Shown: positions 43,685 to 54,929 of the stretch, one piece after another | Layout: each line of letters opens with the position of its first letter | How positions within the stretch are numbered: the stretch's first letter is position 1 | Source of the DNA: Branchinecta lynchi | Lineage: Eukaryota > Arthropoda > Branchiopoda > Anostraca > Branchinectidae | DNA length: 64,000 nt | Direction of reading: 5' to 3' | Assembly (NCBI GenBank): GCA_023053575.1 | Contig: JAKZAP010000022.1 | Span: forward strand, 18,414,489 to 18,478,488 | The notes under the pieces: generated by a model | Seen by the model: only the letters and a program-made list of their open reading frames with translations | Told to the model about the DNA's origin: nothing | The model's database searches: none | Program-made: the position numbers and the translations under genes

Positions 43685-44795
43685 TGACCATAAAATTCTT
43701 CTAGAGAAAATGGCTGAAAAAAATATACCCAATTTTATCGTCAAAATCATCATGAGCTTCTTGACGAACAGAGAGCAAACTGTAAAGTATAAAGGCCATT
43801 TTTCTACTTCGTTACCAGTTTTTTGTGGAGTTCCACAAGGAACTGTGATCGGTCCGCTGTGCTTCCTCCTCATGATAAATGAAATTGTTGCCGGGCTGGA
43901 GGATAGATGGAAATACGTTGACGATTTGTCCCTAGCGGAAGTCGTATCTGAGGATTTAAAAAGCAACGCTGCCGGTTTCATCGACCAGGTTACCTCAGAG
44001 GCGACTGAAATGAATATGGTCGTGAATAAAGATAAGTGCTCGGTTACGACTTTTTCATTTCTCAGGAAAATTCGGCCGTCTTTCGAACCTCCTATCGACC
44101 CTGGGCTCATCAGTGATAAAACAACGCTACTAGGTGTAGTGATCTCTTCTGACCTTTCATGGCGTGAAAACACGAAGACAATGGTAAAGAAAGCTAACAG
44201 CGCAATTCAAATGCTAAAAACACTGAAAAAGTTTCGGGTTCCTAAGGACAAGCTAAAGCTAATGTTTTGCTCTTTCATTCGACCCTTAGTCGAATACGCT
44301 TGTCCAGTTTGGCACTTTGCTCTTACCTAATGTGAAACTGATAAAATAGAGCGAGTTCAGAAGAGATCGCTGCAAATTTTCTATGGCGGTTCCCCCCTAC
44401 CATACTCTTTTTACCTCAAAGAATTTAAAATTGAATCCCTTTCTTCCCGCCGCGAAAAACTATGCCATAACTTGCTCGTCCCTTCTCCAGCACCCCATGT
44501 ACCGTTCATTCCCTCCCCCACCCTTTTTTCGTGTAAGATCTTGTCCCCCCCCCCCCCGAGAAGTGGCTGAGAAGGTTCCCAAACTGACCCCAATCTACTG
44601 TAACACTATGCGTTACAGTAGAAGCTTTGTGCCGAGCTGCATATAATGATCTTTAGCATTTTCCTGCCCTGTTATTTCTTTTTTTTTTCTGTTGACAACT
44701 TATTTTGTTTCTGTTATGACTAAAAAACATCGTATTTGGGCTCTGTCCACGAGAGATATGTTTGGCTTTATTATCAAATAAATTGAAAAAAACTT

Positions 44796-45164
44796 CGAAT
44801 TATGGTCAAATTAGCTATCATCATTTTCATGGTATCCGGAAGAGTTCGCTTTACTATACTGTTGATCCAGCTATCTGGTAACCGGGAAGGTGAGACCTGG
44901 CTTTAGTTCCACTCTATCCTTCATAACAACACTGGCGCTTCCCCATTTTCCCTGCTCGTGGAAGCGGAATCTTACGCTGCGTTTCGTCTGCAAGCACTAG
45001 GGTTCCTAACCGCTGGTACCCGACAGCCCCTCGCAAGGGGTACGAAGGCCCAAAATCAAGTTAGTCTATAGATTTAATGCCCCGCTTCAGTCGTTTTTGA
45101 GTCCCCCAGCTCAGTGTCAGTATTTTCCTCAAAATCAGATACCCCGTCGTACGCTTTTTCAGAT
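44796..45164. other. Intronic sequence, nothing recognised
   Basis: No feature supported. Confidence 0.3.
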
Positions 45165-45320
45165 TTGCATGCCTTATCATTGATTACAGTAAACATCATC
45201 ATTTTGACGTTCTGATCTCGGTAAAATTTAGTAAAACAACAGATTGTCAAAAAAGGGGGACGGCACCTTTTTGAACCTTAAGGGTACGCCGTACGGAAAA
45301 GATTGGGAACCACTTCAATA
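45165..45320. repeat. Interspersed repeat, copy of 30-330
   Basis: It shares CCTTATCATTGATTACAGTA, the AAAAGGGGG run and GTACGGAAAAGATTGGGAAC-CACT. It is followed at 45373-45398 by the shared GATATTCCTTCAGCCCAAGC end word. Confidence 0.4.
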
Positions 45321-45399
45321 GATGGGTGCGTTGCGTTGTGTCTGATCTTGCTGTTACCACGTAGAATATGGTCCGGATATTCCTTCAGCCCAAGCTGAC

Positions 45400-46289
45400 T
45401 GCGAATCATATTTGTCGGTGCAAAAAGGATAAATCGGCTACATTTTATTAGAGCTAGGACACGGCTGATCTTATGCTGTTCGATTGGGTTGTCCAAAGGG
45501 TAGAGATTCTTCTGCATTTTGGTTTTTGAGTCACATGTCTCTTCGTTTTTGTTCTTTTCAAATGGTACGTGTTGTGAAAACGCGAATTGTGTTGCGAGAG
45601 CAACACTTTGGTTTTGTCCTCGTTTTTTTTTTTTTTTTTTTTTTTCCTATGACTCCGATTTCATTTTATTCCTGGTAACTGGGAAGGGTCTAACCTGTGC
45701 GGTTTTTACGGAAAGTGTGGACCTTAGGCCGGATCGATGAATATGACATTACATTTTGGAAAGCTCCGTATAACTCTTGCCTGGGGCCAATAAGGATGGT
45801 TTTTGCTTGTCCTCGAGCCAGAGCCTACGGTTTGCGAAGTGAAGTGGAGTTGTATAGCCTATGTCGGAGAGGACCATCTTAAGTTGTGTAGCGAACCTTT
45901 CGTTTCATCAAACCATGTTTCTGCTTTCGAGTGGAAAGCTCCGTTCTAGCACGTTAGCAGGCAGGCACCAGTTTCAAATTGAAGATGGACTAAAATCTAT
46001 AAGTGTTAAATATATGCGGCAGTTACCCGGCCCCACAGCCAACATATCTTCTTTGAGTGATAAATAGAAAAATCTACAGAGACAAAAAAGTGGCTTTTTC
46101 CCACGGGTCCGAAAGTGCTGCCATCTATTATTTCTATCCGTGTCTGCGACGATTTCAGTAGAGTTTATCATATTTTTTTTTTGCACTTGGGTTTGCGGTA
46201 GAGTAACGGTATCAGATGTAGCCTACCTCTTAAACTTTAAAAGTTCTCTCTTTGCTAAAGAAACTAGAGCTTATCCTTTGCTCCTTTCT
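45400..46289. other. Intronic sequence with a 20-nt T-run
   Basis: TTGCGAGAGCAACACTTTGG at about 45590-45610 matches one arm of the inverted repeat described at 46290-47232. Otherwise nothing is supported. Confidence 0.3.
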
Positions 46290-47232
46290 AAGTCGTGACG
46301 TTAGAAAGTTGGCCTGCGGCAAAAAAGTCAACTTTTGAACTAAGACAGGTAGAATTTTTTTTTCGACGGCAATCGATAGCCATTGATGAGCTGATCAAAG
46401 TATATCCCATCCATTTTCTGGTACAAAAATTCCTTCATGAGATACACCAGTTTGAAAATTTCAAAGGGGTTGACAACTTCAGTAGTAAGGTACAGTGAAA
46501 TCAAAAATAGGCGATATCAGTGATGAGACATATAGAGGACTTTTAAGCAACAGTCGACTGTTAGCTAATAATCATGTTCGGCAATGAGGGGTTTGGAGCT
46601 TTTGCTAGTTGGTGTACCAGTTATTTGTTTCAAGTTTTCATCCGTCACGATGTCTACGATTGAAAAGGATAAAGTTCAACTGACTGCAAAGTCAATTTAG
46701 TCCTTCTTCCGATATTATTTTGTTGTTGTTTTTACAACGCTGAAGAATAGCTTTTGATCATTTGATTAATTTTTTAGAACATCCCGTTTAAAAAGCTTAT
46801 GCTATAATCATCTTCAGCGATGAGGGGTTTGCAACTTTTGCTAGCTGGTGTATCCATTATTTGTTTCCGGTGAATTTGTTATCTATCACGGGGGAGGGAC
46901 TTGTAAGTAAGAATCGGTTCACGAGGGGCTAGAAATTTTTGAAAATTGGTGCACATTGTATTCGATTTCTGTAAATATGAAGGTAAGAAAGTTTGTATCG
47001 ATGGTCTATCGCTATAACCTAGGATTAACTGTTAACGCAACGGGTACAAACGATACGGTAATGTAAAACAATAAGGTAGTTTTGTAATACCATTTTAAAA
47101 GCTTCGATACGTTGATAATTTCAGCACTTAACCGACAGCGAAGACACAAAACCAAAGTGTTGCTCTCGCAACACTTTAGTCGGCGAAGCCGGACAAAGGT
47201 TGCCGCAACACTTCACGTTGCCCGGGCAACGT
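46290..47232 (+). repeat. Interspersed repeat S, copy 1; inverted copy at 52557-53010
   Basis: Shared blocks with 52557-53010 in reverse: GATACACCAGTTTGAAAATT then GGGGTTGACAACTTCAGTAG near 46440-46490, and the terminal CCGGACAAAGGTTGCCGCAA then CACTTCACGTTGCC near 47180-47230. The terminus holds a small hairpin, GTGTTGCTCTCGCAACAC, at 47158-47175. No coding potential is recognised. Confidence 0.55.
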
Positions 47233-47339
47233 AGGTCTAGTTAATAACTGATCTTCCCTCAGACTTGCACCACTGGGCTGAGCGTTGCGTGGAAAATAAG
47301 ATAACCGTGCTGAACAAATGTAATATTTGTTTGTTTTTG

Positions 47340-47671
47340 TCCAGTTGTTAATGAACAAAAGAAAAAGTTTACTGTCTATAAACATTGGCCCAGTAGGACC
47401 TAGATGGAGTAAACAAAGAAAATATAAGAAAGACATCAGAGTGCAATATTAACTCTAAAAAATAACGAACGTTAACACGGAAATGAGTCGTAATAAAACG
47501 TGCGATCTGTTTAGAAAGCTTCTTTATTCTTGCCTCAGTCGAAGTCGGGTGGTTGACAAGGCGGTACTTTATACTGATTTCTGTATTCTTTACCCACAGT
47601 GGGAGACCCAGCAGATACTCGGCGTACCGATAGTAATAAGATTTAATCGTGTGACGTTGTGTTTGTAGCAT
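47340..47671 (-). pseudogene. LINE 3' fragment, same LINE type as 40048-40672
   Basis: Minus frame: IKSYYYRYAEYLLGLPLWVK then NTEISIKYRLVNHP. This parallels IRSAFYKYA...LLGLPLWSRNRRVTRNHGVKDP of the copy beside exon 3. It is a short 5'-truncated fragment in intron 3. Confidence 0.6.
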
Positions 47672-47754
47672 TATATTTCAGAATGCTGTGAGCAAAAGAT
47701 AAGAAAAAGATTAAATTACAGTTCTACAAGATAAATCAGCTTTAGCATCTCTTT

Positions 47755-48768
47755 TTGGGATCCCAAAACGTAAGTGGTGGGATACCTATGACATCGCAAA
47801 AATGTCCGTCTGTCCGTCTGTAAGCACGATAACTCTCGAAGGCAATGAGATATTTTGATGAAACTTGGTGTGAGGATTCATTGGGTCAAGGGTAAGGTCA
47901 AGTTCGTAGATGGGCTATGTAGCTCCATATTTAGGGGTGGGGGAGGGGGTTCAAATTAAGGGACAAACAAAATATTTTTAAACAGCTAATGTGATAGTCG
48001 ATTATGGGGTAAGAAGGCATGCTGAGCACGATAGTGAAAACTATTCACGCCGGACAAGTAGTTCTTCCGGAATCCGGCAAAAAACGGAAAATTGGTTAAA
48101 AGCAAAAGTTTTATTTGAAGTTGATGAAATGGTCGATTTAGGGGTAAGAAGATATGCTGAACACGATGGTAAAAACAATTTTCTCGCCGAACATGTAGTT
48201 AGTCCCAAATCCGGCGAAAACCGGAAAGTTGGTTAAAAGTAAAAGTTTGATTTGAAGTTGCTTAAATGTTTGATGTATGGGTAAAAAGACATGCCGAACA
48301 CAAGGGTGAAAATCATTTTCTCGCGGGACAACTAGTTCGCCCGGAATCCGCCAAAACCGGAAAATTTGTTAAAAGCAAAAGTTCGATTAGATGACAGATT
48401 AAGGGGTACGAAGAGAGGCTGAGTCGTTATATGACAATGGTTTTTTACCCGGACATATCATTATTCCGGAATCCGGTTGTAACCGGATTTTTTTTAAGTC
48501 AAACTTTTATTCAAAGTTGATTAGATGTTCTTTATAGGGATAAGGACATACGCTGGCTTTGTTTCTGATTTTTTTTTTTGCTGGACTAGTAGTTCGGTCG
48601 GAAATCAGTATCGTCAAAATAGGTGTGGCTTATAAGGGTATATCTGAACTTGGTTTTCTCTGATGATTAGCCTGTCCAAGACTGGATCTGGCGAAGACAA
48701 GACCCGATTGTCTGAATCAAATATTAGGTTTTTGGGATCCCATCGACACCTTTGGTCTTGTTATAGTT
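47755..48768 (+). mobile_element. Family P composite element, the best complete copy
   Basis: The left end is TTTTTGGGATCCCAAAACGT then AAGTGG and GATACCTATGACATCGCAAA. Then come GTCCGTCTGTCCGTCTG, GCACGATAACTCTCGAAGG, GTCAAGTTCGTAGATGGGC and the G-rich AGGGGTGGGGGAGGGGGTT. Five core units follow, with CCGGAATCCGG-type words near 48070, 48209, 48342, 48468 and 48601. The right end is GTTTTTGGGATCCCATCG then ACACCTTTGGTCTTGTTA. It is about 1.0 kb and non-coding. Confidence 0.8.
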
Positions 48769-49109
48769 ACGAACTGATATGCTGGTACGTTTCCTTTCGT
48801 CGTAAGGAGAGAAAAAGGTGAAGGTGCCCAGGTAGTCAATTGTATCACTATTTGAGTGCTTGCAAGTCTACAGGCTGTCTAGTTGACGAGTTCAGGCAAA
48901 AAAAAAGAGTTGAGTTTTTTCGAGCTGATTGTACTGTTTGGACTGCATTTATTTACCTGGATTTATATACCGGAAAATCTGCCCTTCATGGAATCCGATA
49001 ATGAATATACTGCCGCCAGATCCGCTAGAGAAACAATAACAGTCACACGTTAGATTTTGATATAATTTGATATAAAGAGGGGGAATCCGGAAAATTGAGA
49101 TATTTTTTA

Positions 49110-50252
49110 CTTTTGGTCGGAGGTCGTTGAGGTTTTGAGGTTTTGGTTCGGAGGTTTTGACGAGTGGTCGGATCTTAATGAAATTTTATATTTAGAAAGA
49201 CCTCATGTATCAGACGCTCACTTCAAATCCGGACCGGATCCGGTGACTTTGGGGGGAGTTGGAGGGGAGAACCGAAAATATTGGGAAACGTCCTAGGACG
49301 ACGAAACTTGGCAGGCGTGACAGGGACTCGATCAGACTGACTTGAGAATCGTCATATCCCCGATCTCACCATGGGGGGGGGGGGGCGGGAGTGGAGGGAT
49401 CGGGATTCTGTAATCTAGTGGCATTCATAACTTTTGAACGGGTGAATCAGAGGGTCATCAGAAAGATCCTGAAACGCACGCTCAGAGTCGATGGATTGGG
49501 ATGGGGAGCACAAGCATAAGGCCTGGGTACGTAATTGACGGAGCCAAATTGTGTCGGAGCTCCGTGGGGGGAGTTGAAGGGGGCTCCCCGGTGCCGGCAA
49601 TCGTGAGCTAGGGTAGTTCCAAATGTGCTAAGGACGATGAAACTTTTCAGGTATTAGTGACCCGACCAAATTGACCTGAGAACCGGACACAATGCCCTAG
49701 GAAAACTTAAGTTCGAGCGAAACTGTCAAAAGAATGCGGCGAATTAAATGAAACTTGGAATGTAGAGGGAGGGAGAATATACCCTAGATGACCATTTTTA
49801 GGGTCCGAACCGGATCCGACCACAGTGGGGGGGAAGGGAGTTCCGGAATTTACCAAAAATGCTGAGATTTAGTTGAAACTTGATACTTAGTAAGAGGAGA
49901 TGCTTTAGATTATCCATTCGCGAGTCCGAACCATAATCGGCAGCGGTAGGGGGAGTTGGAGGGAGGTACCGGAAATATTGGGATAAAGGAGTATCTATCT
50001 CAGGTACCGGAAATCTTGTCGCACGTCTAGGCGCGAATGGATTAATTGGGCTGAAACTTGGAAGTTAGAACTTTGATTTGCTCTAGATGATCCGAGGCGA
50101 TGCCAGAAATGCTCAGACTAGAGTGAAACTACATTTCCTATTTCTAGGTCCGAATCGCTTTGTGGGATGGCGGGTGTATTTGTGACGTTCTCATCTGTTG
50201 TACCGCCTACTCGGAACAAGTGCCATATAAGCTCGCGGGCTCTTGTTATACC
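49110..50252 (+). mobile_element. Family Q composite element, left-truncated copy
   Basis: Units contain GGACGACGAAACTTGGCAGG, CCCGATCTCACCATGGG plus a G-run, CATTCATAACTTTTGAACGG and CGGATCCGGTGACTTTGGGG. The right end ACAAGTGCCATATAAGCTCG-CGGGCTCTTGTTA matches that of 17085-18735. The hairpin left end is not found. Confidence 0.6.
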
Positions 50253-50787
50253 AGTGCATCTAGTGATAGCAAATAATTAATTCGGAAGGAATCTTATGAA
50301 TCTTATGATCTTATATCGTGAACACTTGGAAACACTGCTACCAATCACATTTTGATTATAGAACGTCCGGGACTGTAAAGCCGCATTCACATATACGCGT
50401 TATTGCGATACGTTGCGTATGTGTTTATCTTGCATTGCGCACATGTTGCGTAGCGTATCTTTAACAGCTGTGCTAGAAGCTTTTCGTTTTTTTTTATCAT
50501 TAGTAAGTTTTTCTTCTTCAGTACAGTAATAGGTTTTTCTTCAAAATCTTTATATTTTCGCTCAAAAGAATTGAAAGAGAACTTGGTTATATTCTTGCGT
50601 TGCGTCACCGCAAGCGTGACGTTGATGACGTAGCTCAGTGTGAAAGGCTCAACGTGGAAAAGCGACTTAAAGGGGGCTCATTCGCGTGTTTTTCTTCTAA
50701 AGGACCATCAAGTACTGCAACGTTTTTTACTCGACAATTTCGTACGACGTTTAGTGAAAAAAAATAATATAATTTCGTTATTCCTAG
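50253..50787. other. End of intron 3
   Basis: It is AT-rich and ends in the acceptor GTTATTCCTAG at 50777-50787. Confidence 0.4.
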
Positions 50788-50956
50788 GCATTTACCCGAA
50801 CATTGATGAACGCCGCCTCGCTTCTGGCTCCGACGATAGGTGGCTCTCTTATCACTGCCGTTGGGTTCTATCTTCCTTTCTTCTTGACCGGAGCAACGCA
50901 GATCGTAGTGACCATTCTGTGGTTTGTCTTGCATCGAAAAAGCGAAAGAAAAAAGG
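50788..50956 (+). CDS. MFS transporter (SLC18B1-like), exon 4: TM5-TM6
   Basis: 169 nt starting in phase 0 and ending in phase 1 at a GTAAGC donor (50957). The peptide AFTRTLMNAASLLAPTIGGS then LITAVGFYLPFFLTGATQIV and VTILWFVLHRKSERKK has the MFS motif C-like 'G/A-P-x-x-GG' in TM5, as in SLC18 antiporters (LAPTIGG). TM6 follows and then the start of the central cytosolic loop (HRKSERKK). The overlapping frames on either strand are shadows. Confidence 0.85.
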
Positions 50957-51389
50957 GTAAGCCGTACAACCTTAAAGGAACTGTCTCGCTTATCCTGCCT
51001 TTTGTATTATTCCTAGATTGATTATGGAATTATAAGCTTCTGAAATATCCGCATTTCGCCATTGTTTCCTTTTGTACTGACGACTTTTTAGCGCTTTTTC
51101 GGCTAAGCCGAGTTTTGCAGCAGAAACTTCGCCAAAAGCTTGGAGGTCCACCGCCAGCTCTTTCACACATAAGGACATGTGAGGCTTCAAAGTGTTGTTT
51201 TTCGTTTTTGAAGACATGGTAGGCCGTCAGGTCTCTTATCCTGTTTTAAACTTTTTAACCACTGCGAGATCAGTTTTCAAATATTTTGCGTCCAGCCGCA
51301 GCGTCGGAAAGCGGGAAGGCCGGATGAAGTTGATAACTACTAACATGAAAGCTGACCACTTTACTTTTCAAAAACACGATATATTTCTG
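50957..51389. other. Intron 4 start, nothing recognised
   Basis: No supported element. Confidence 0.3.
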
Positions 51390-51490
51390 AGGCATTATTT
51401 GTCGTGTTTTATTTAATTGTTTTATTTTATTTTACATACTCCGCTTTTCAAACGGCGGATCAGAAATAAATTACTTACTTTACTTACTTA
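51390..51490 (+). repeat. Retroposon 3' end with (ACTT)n tail
   Basis: CCGCTTTTCAAACGGCGGAT then CAGAAATAAATTACTTACTT, ending in ACTT repeats. The same 3' consensus (CGCTTT..AAA.GGCGGGT-ATAAATAAATTACTTAC) occurs in reverse at 53118-53345 and 57645-57855. Confidence 0.6.
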
Positions 51491-52556
51491 CGTATTTCAT
51501 CGTGAAACGATCATTTCTAGTATAGAGTTGTGCTTTGAAAAGTAACGAATCCCTCACTCTAACGGCATCCAAAAGTTCTAGCTGGCAAACAGTCGCCCGC
51601 GCTCTCCCTCCCCATGAATGATAGAGCTGTAAGTAACCGAAATCTACCTATTACCTTGCTATTAGATAGATAAAATGTTATGCAAGGGACTTGTAACGTG
51701 TCAAATAAGCTAAAAGTAAACTTTTGGATTGAATTTGGGAGTCTAGAACTCCAATGTCGGAGCCAGTGTCTTGGTGTACAGTTAAAGCCCACCTTGCACC
51801 AGGGGTGTCACGAGGGGGGGGGGGGGGGGCGCCCCCACTTCTTTTTGGGCATCCGGTCAAATTTTCGGCCGGTCATCCATATACGATATATAAGTGTAAA
51901 TACGATTCAAAAATCTTTTTTCCCCACATTTCCAAATTGGGTGGTTTAACGTTTCCATTCTTTATCGAATTGAGTAATTCGTCCAACTTTTATTCAGTCC
52001 GTATCGATTTCGCCGCATTCGGTCCGCCCCTTCGTTAATATTCACAAGTCAGTATTTGTTCCATCGCATTCGGTCAGTCCATGACATTATTCGGCGATTA
52101 ATCAGATTCATTTGGTTCTGGTTCACCCCATTTACTGAATTCAGTAATTTAAGTGGCATTTATTTAGCTTTTGTTCTTTACCATTTAACGGTAGCTTCAG
52201 CTGGTTGCCATTCATTTCTTAACTTCTACTTCAGGAATAAGCACGTCTCATGACGTGAAAACAATCCATCTTTTCTCTCCTGTAAATTCAGAATAAGTGT
52301 ACTTTGTTTACGCTCCCCCCCCCCCCCCCCTGTGATTTAATAGGTAGTCTTGGGATCAGGAAATGCACATTGATGATCAGTCGCTCATGATGAATCAGTG
52401 ACACTGTGTTTCGACAAAATTTCAATCAGTGACACTGTGTTTCCACAAAAGTTCGTATGCGGCGCATTTCGTAGTCTTCATTATTTAGAAGAACGGTGCG
52501 TCAGTTAGCTGGCGTTTGAAGCTTGGAATTTGTGGGGGCTTGAACCGCATTCAAAG
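51491..52556. other. Intron 4 sequence with long G- and C-runs
   Basis: A CACCAGGGGTGTCACGAGG plus G-run lies at about 51800-51835, and a C-run at about 52314-52332. A short direct repeat, AATCAGTGACACTGTGTTTC, occurs at 52393 and 52423. No gene. Confidence 0.35.
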
Positions 52557-53010
52557 CTAGAACTAGACCTACGTTGCCTGGGCAACGTGAAGTGTTGCGG
52601 CAACCTTTGTCCGGCTTCGCCGACTAAAGTTTTGCGAGAGCAACACATTGGTCTTGTTTCTTTGCTGTCAGTTAAATGCTGAAGTTGTCAACTTATCGAA
52701 GCTTATAAAACAGCATTTTCTAAGAAGAACACAATCACTAATCACGTGATCAAAGGCTGTTGTGAATTATGACACTATTCATCCTCAGCGTTGTAAAAAC
52801 AACAACAAAAGAGTATAGGAAGAAGGGACTAAACTGGTATCGCCTGTTTTTGGTTTCAGTGTGTAACTTACTACTGAAGTTGTCAACCCCGTGAAATTTT
52901 CAAACTGGTGTATCTCTTGAAAAAATTTTTGTACCGAAAAATAGATGACATATACTTTGATCACCTCACCAAGAGCTGTCGATTGCCTTAACAACAACAA
53001 AAGAGTCAAC
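52557..53010 (-). repeat. Interspersed repeat S, inverted copy of 46290-47232
   Basis: It starts CTAGACCTACGTTGCCTGGG then CAACGTGAAGTGTTGCGGCA, and continues with CTGAAGTTGTCAACCCC and CAAACTGGTGTATCTC near 52870-52915. It matches copy 1 in reverse order and orientation. Confidence 0.6.
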
Positions 53011-53125
53011 AAATGCTGGAACGAAACTCCTTCTATATCTTTCATGAAGAGGGGCCACAGGGGCTAGTTGGGGGATTTCCCTCGCTGGGGTCTAATACAT
53101 ATAGGAGAATAGGGGGGTGGTAATT
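53011..53125 (-). repeat. Repeat T, inverted copy of 56297-56425
   Basis: AACAAATGCTGGAACGAAAC then TCCTTCTATATCTTTCATGA and GGCCACAGGGGCTAGTTGGG, through GGGGTCTAATACATATAGGA. It is matched almost base for base in reverse by 56297-56425. Confidence 0.7.
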
Positions 53126-53345
53126 TATTTATGACCCGCCGTCCTCAGAAAGCGAAGTAAATGAAGAAAATAAATAAAACACATAAACATACACAAAAAG
53201 ACACTTAATTTCAATCGTCGGCCAGGAAGCAGTGTAGAAGGTCGTGCGCTGGTTGGGTTTTGTTGTCAATGATTTTTGACAACGACGAAGAAACATCCAA
53301 AAGGGTAACACTTGCATCTTGAATTTGGATTTTCTCCGTCAAAGT
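53118..53345 (-). mobile_element. Retroposon fragment with shared 3' end
   Basis: Read on the minus strand, it has a short open tail (SSLSKIIDNKTQPAHDLLHC) then a T-rich UTR and the end CGCTTTCTGAGGACGGCGGG-TCATAAATAAATTACC. It is related to 51390-51490 and 57645-57855; at 57.7 kb the same position reads NNVSEVIRALGPTSARR. Probably the C-terminus of a LINE ORF, or a derived SINE. Confidence 0.5.
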
Positions 53346-53717
53346 ATGGTTATGGCATAATTTCGACAAGTGGAGCAGGTGCTTTGCATATTTCAAATAA
53401 CATGATCTCATCATTTTGATCTCCTTCTTTCGCAGAACATGAGTGGCACCAGAACTTGGTTCAGTTTTCTATATTTTTGTTTCTGTATTTTTAGGATTCA
53501 TTATTTTTTTGTCCATAGCTGGTAACTCCGTGTTTGAACTTGAGACAGGGACCCTGAGTAAAAATCTAGCTCACTAGAGCCTGTTTCCTTTTGATTTATT
53601 CAGTATTACGGTATTTGTCATCGCCGTAACCTACCCTTGAAACCACTGTATGGTATGTGTGCAATGACTAGCCTGCTATAGTGCCGATCAGCCAAAGTCG
53701 AACAGAGTCCCTTATAA

Positions 53718-54230
53718 AGGGCGATTCTGGCGGTCTGGAAAGCTCCTCGAGCTTCTGCGCCTGCTGTTTTTGCGACTTCGGCTAAAACTCGCTTCGCTTT
53801 CTAGACCTGTTCTCGCGCTCCAATAGTTTCCACCCGCACTTGGAAAGCGAATCGATTTCGCGAGTGGAAAGGGATTTTGGCAAGTCAGCGAGAAGTTGTA
53901 AAGATGCATAGACCTTTTTTTTTACATTTGGACATTTTTTTTATTTCATCTAAACACATATAAATTAAACAAACAATTTACCATTAACGGCAACTTTTAA
54001 GGCAAAAGAATCCTGATCGTGGCCGCAATTCGACTAACCGCCACGAATCCACTATATCATTCCTTCACTACAGTAAAAAATAAATAAATAAATAACATTG
54101 AATAATACCCTTTCCTCTTATCACGCTTCTTTCCTTTTCAAAGAATGGGAACAAACTTTCAGTTTGCTCTTGCGCTCGGCTGATCCTGCATGGCTTTCCT
54201 TTCTGGAAAGCGAATCCAAGAGATCGCCCT
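53718..54230 (+). mobile_element. Inverted-repeat element M4 (AGGGCGAT), copy with internal insertion
   Basis: The left end is AGGGCGATTCTGGCGGTCTG then GAAAGC. The right end is GGAAAGCGAATCCAAGAGAT then CGCCCT. It matches 58313-58566 in reverse, but an extra ~255 bp at about 53905-54165 interrupts it. No transposase. Confidence 0.7.
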
Positions 54231-54347
54231 AAAGCTACTGTGCTGCGTTGAAAAATGTATTTCTACCTAGGGTAGGTTGAGGGATCATAGACCTTATTCG
54301 CTCAAAGTGCGGATTAAAGAAGTAATTAGGATAATTATTCCTTGCAG

Positions 54348-54505
54348 ATTCCGACCCAAGCGTGAGGTCAGACGAGAAAAAGAAACGTTCTGCATGGGTG
54401 CTGCTTGCTCTTCCTCCCCTCTGGGTACCTCTGATGACGTTCCTTTTTTCAGCAAGCTTGAGTGGGTTTATCTCTGTTTGTCTGGAGCGTTACATCCTAG
54501 AACCG
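54348..54505 (+). CDS. MFS transporter (SLC18B1-like), exon 5: central loop and TM7
   Basis: The acceptor CCTTGCAG ends at 54347. The first two bases complete an aspartate codon begun in exon 4. 52 codons follow to a GTAAGA donor at 54506 (phase 0). The peptide DSDPSVRSDEKKKRSAWVLL then ALPPLWVPLMTFLFSASLSG and FISVCLERYILEP is the charged TM6-TM7 loop followed by TM7. It keeps the family layout (small-residue helix ending F.E..L-x-P-x-L, here CLERYILEP). Confidence 0.85.
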
Positions 54506-54532
54506 GTAAGATTGAGTTTAGTAAAGTATTTA

Positions 54533-54903
54533 GTTCCGTTTTTTTTTTTGTAGATACCATGGTATCTGATACCGCGGTCAAAAGGCGTTTTCGCAGTTAC
54601 CGTGGTATCTGGCCAGTTAGTGTGGTATCTGATATTCAGGTACTACGGTCCGATCGTGGTATCTGGAAATTCATCTCACTTTCATCAAATTTTGTCAGAT
54701 TGGTGAGAAAGAAGTTTACCACTCACTTAGTGATGTGACTGAATATCTGTTTTTCCTTTGGGATGACTTCGAAAAGCGAAATTTCGGCAATTGTCATTTT
54801 TGCAGAGCAACCGTATATCAGATACCACGGTAACTACAAATACGACTAATTGCAGATCGAGTTATCGTGGTAACAGAGACTATGGTTTCTGCAAAAACGC
54901 AAC
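54533..54903. mobile_element. Inverted-repeat element M6, copy just after exon 5
   Basis: The outer repeats are GTTCCGTTTTT...GTAGATACC at the left and GGTTTCTGCAAAAACGCAAC at the right. The interior carries repeated TACCGTGGTATCTGATA words in both orientations and a CGACTAATTGCAGATC block. The second copy is at 59232-62573, where a LINE is inserted. It begins 28 bp after the exon 5 donor. Confidence 0.7.
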
Positions 54904-54929
54904 TATTGATTCTCTAAAGGATTGACGAA

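Larger units (their letters stand above)
41240..44795 (+). pseudogene. Degenerate CR1/L2-like LINE with internal tandem triplication
   Basis: The endonuclease part starts mid-domain (VFYYSPGQ, VVILGDGN, TSLDVILTN) and has lost catalytic words: GDFN is GDGN, and SDH is replaced by YHY. Stops lie at 41971, 42091 and 42484. RT motifs: FITPIPKKGGP, GVRPITVKSIFSRIYES, FKKAFDFVDHKIL, FCGVPQGTVIGPLCFLLMIN and YVDD at 43914-43925. The C-terminal region is LGVVISSDLSWRE and RPLVEYACPVW. A 335-bp segment is present three times, and a hAT-type element sits in the third. The 3' end is near 44795 (AATAAATTGAAAAAAA). It lies in transporter intron 3, same strand. Confidence 0.8.

Noticed and set aside
43583..44173. 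196-codon minus-strand frame
   Set aside because: It lies antisense to the LINE reverse-transcriptase frame at 43596-44330, which has clear RT motifs.
51800..52335. An element between the G-run at 51815 and the C-run at 52320
   Set aside because: CACCAGGGGTGTCACGAGG has no matching reverse complement at the right run, so no termini can be defined.
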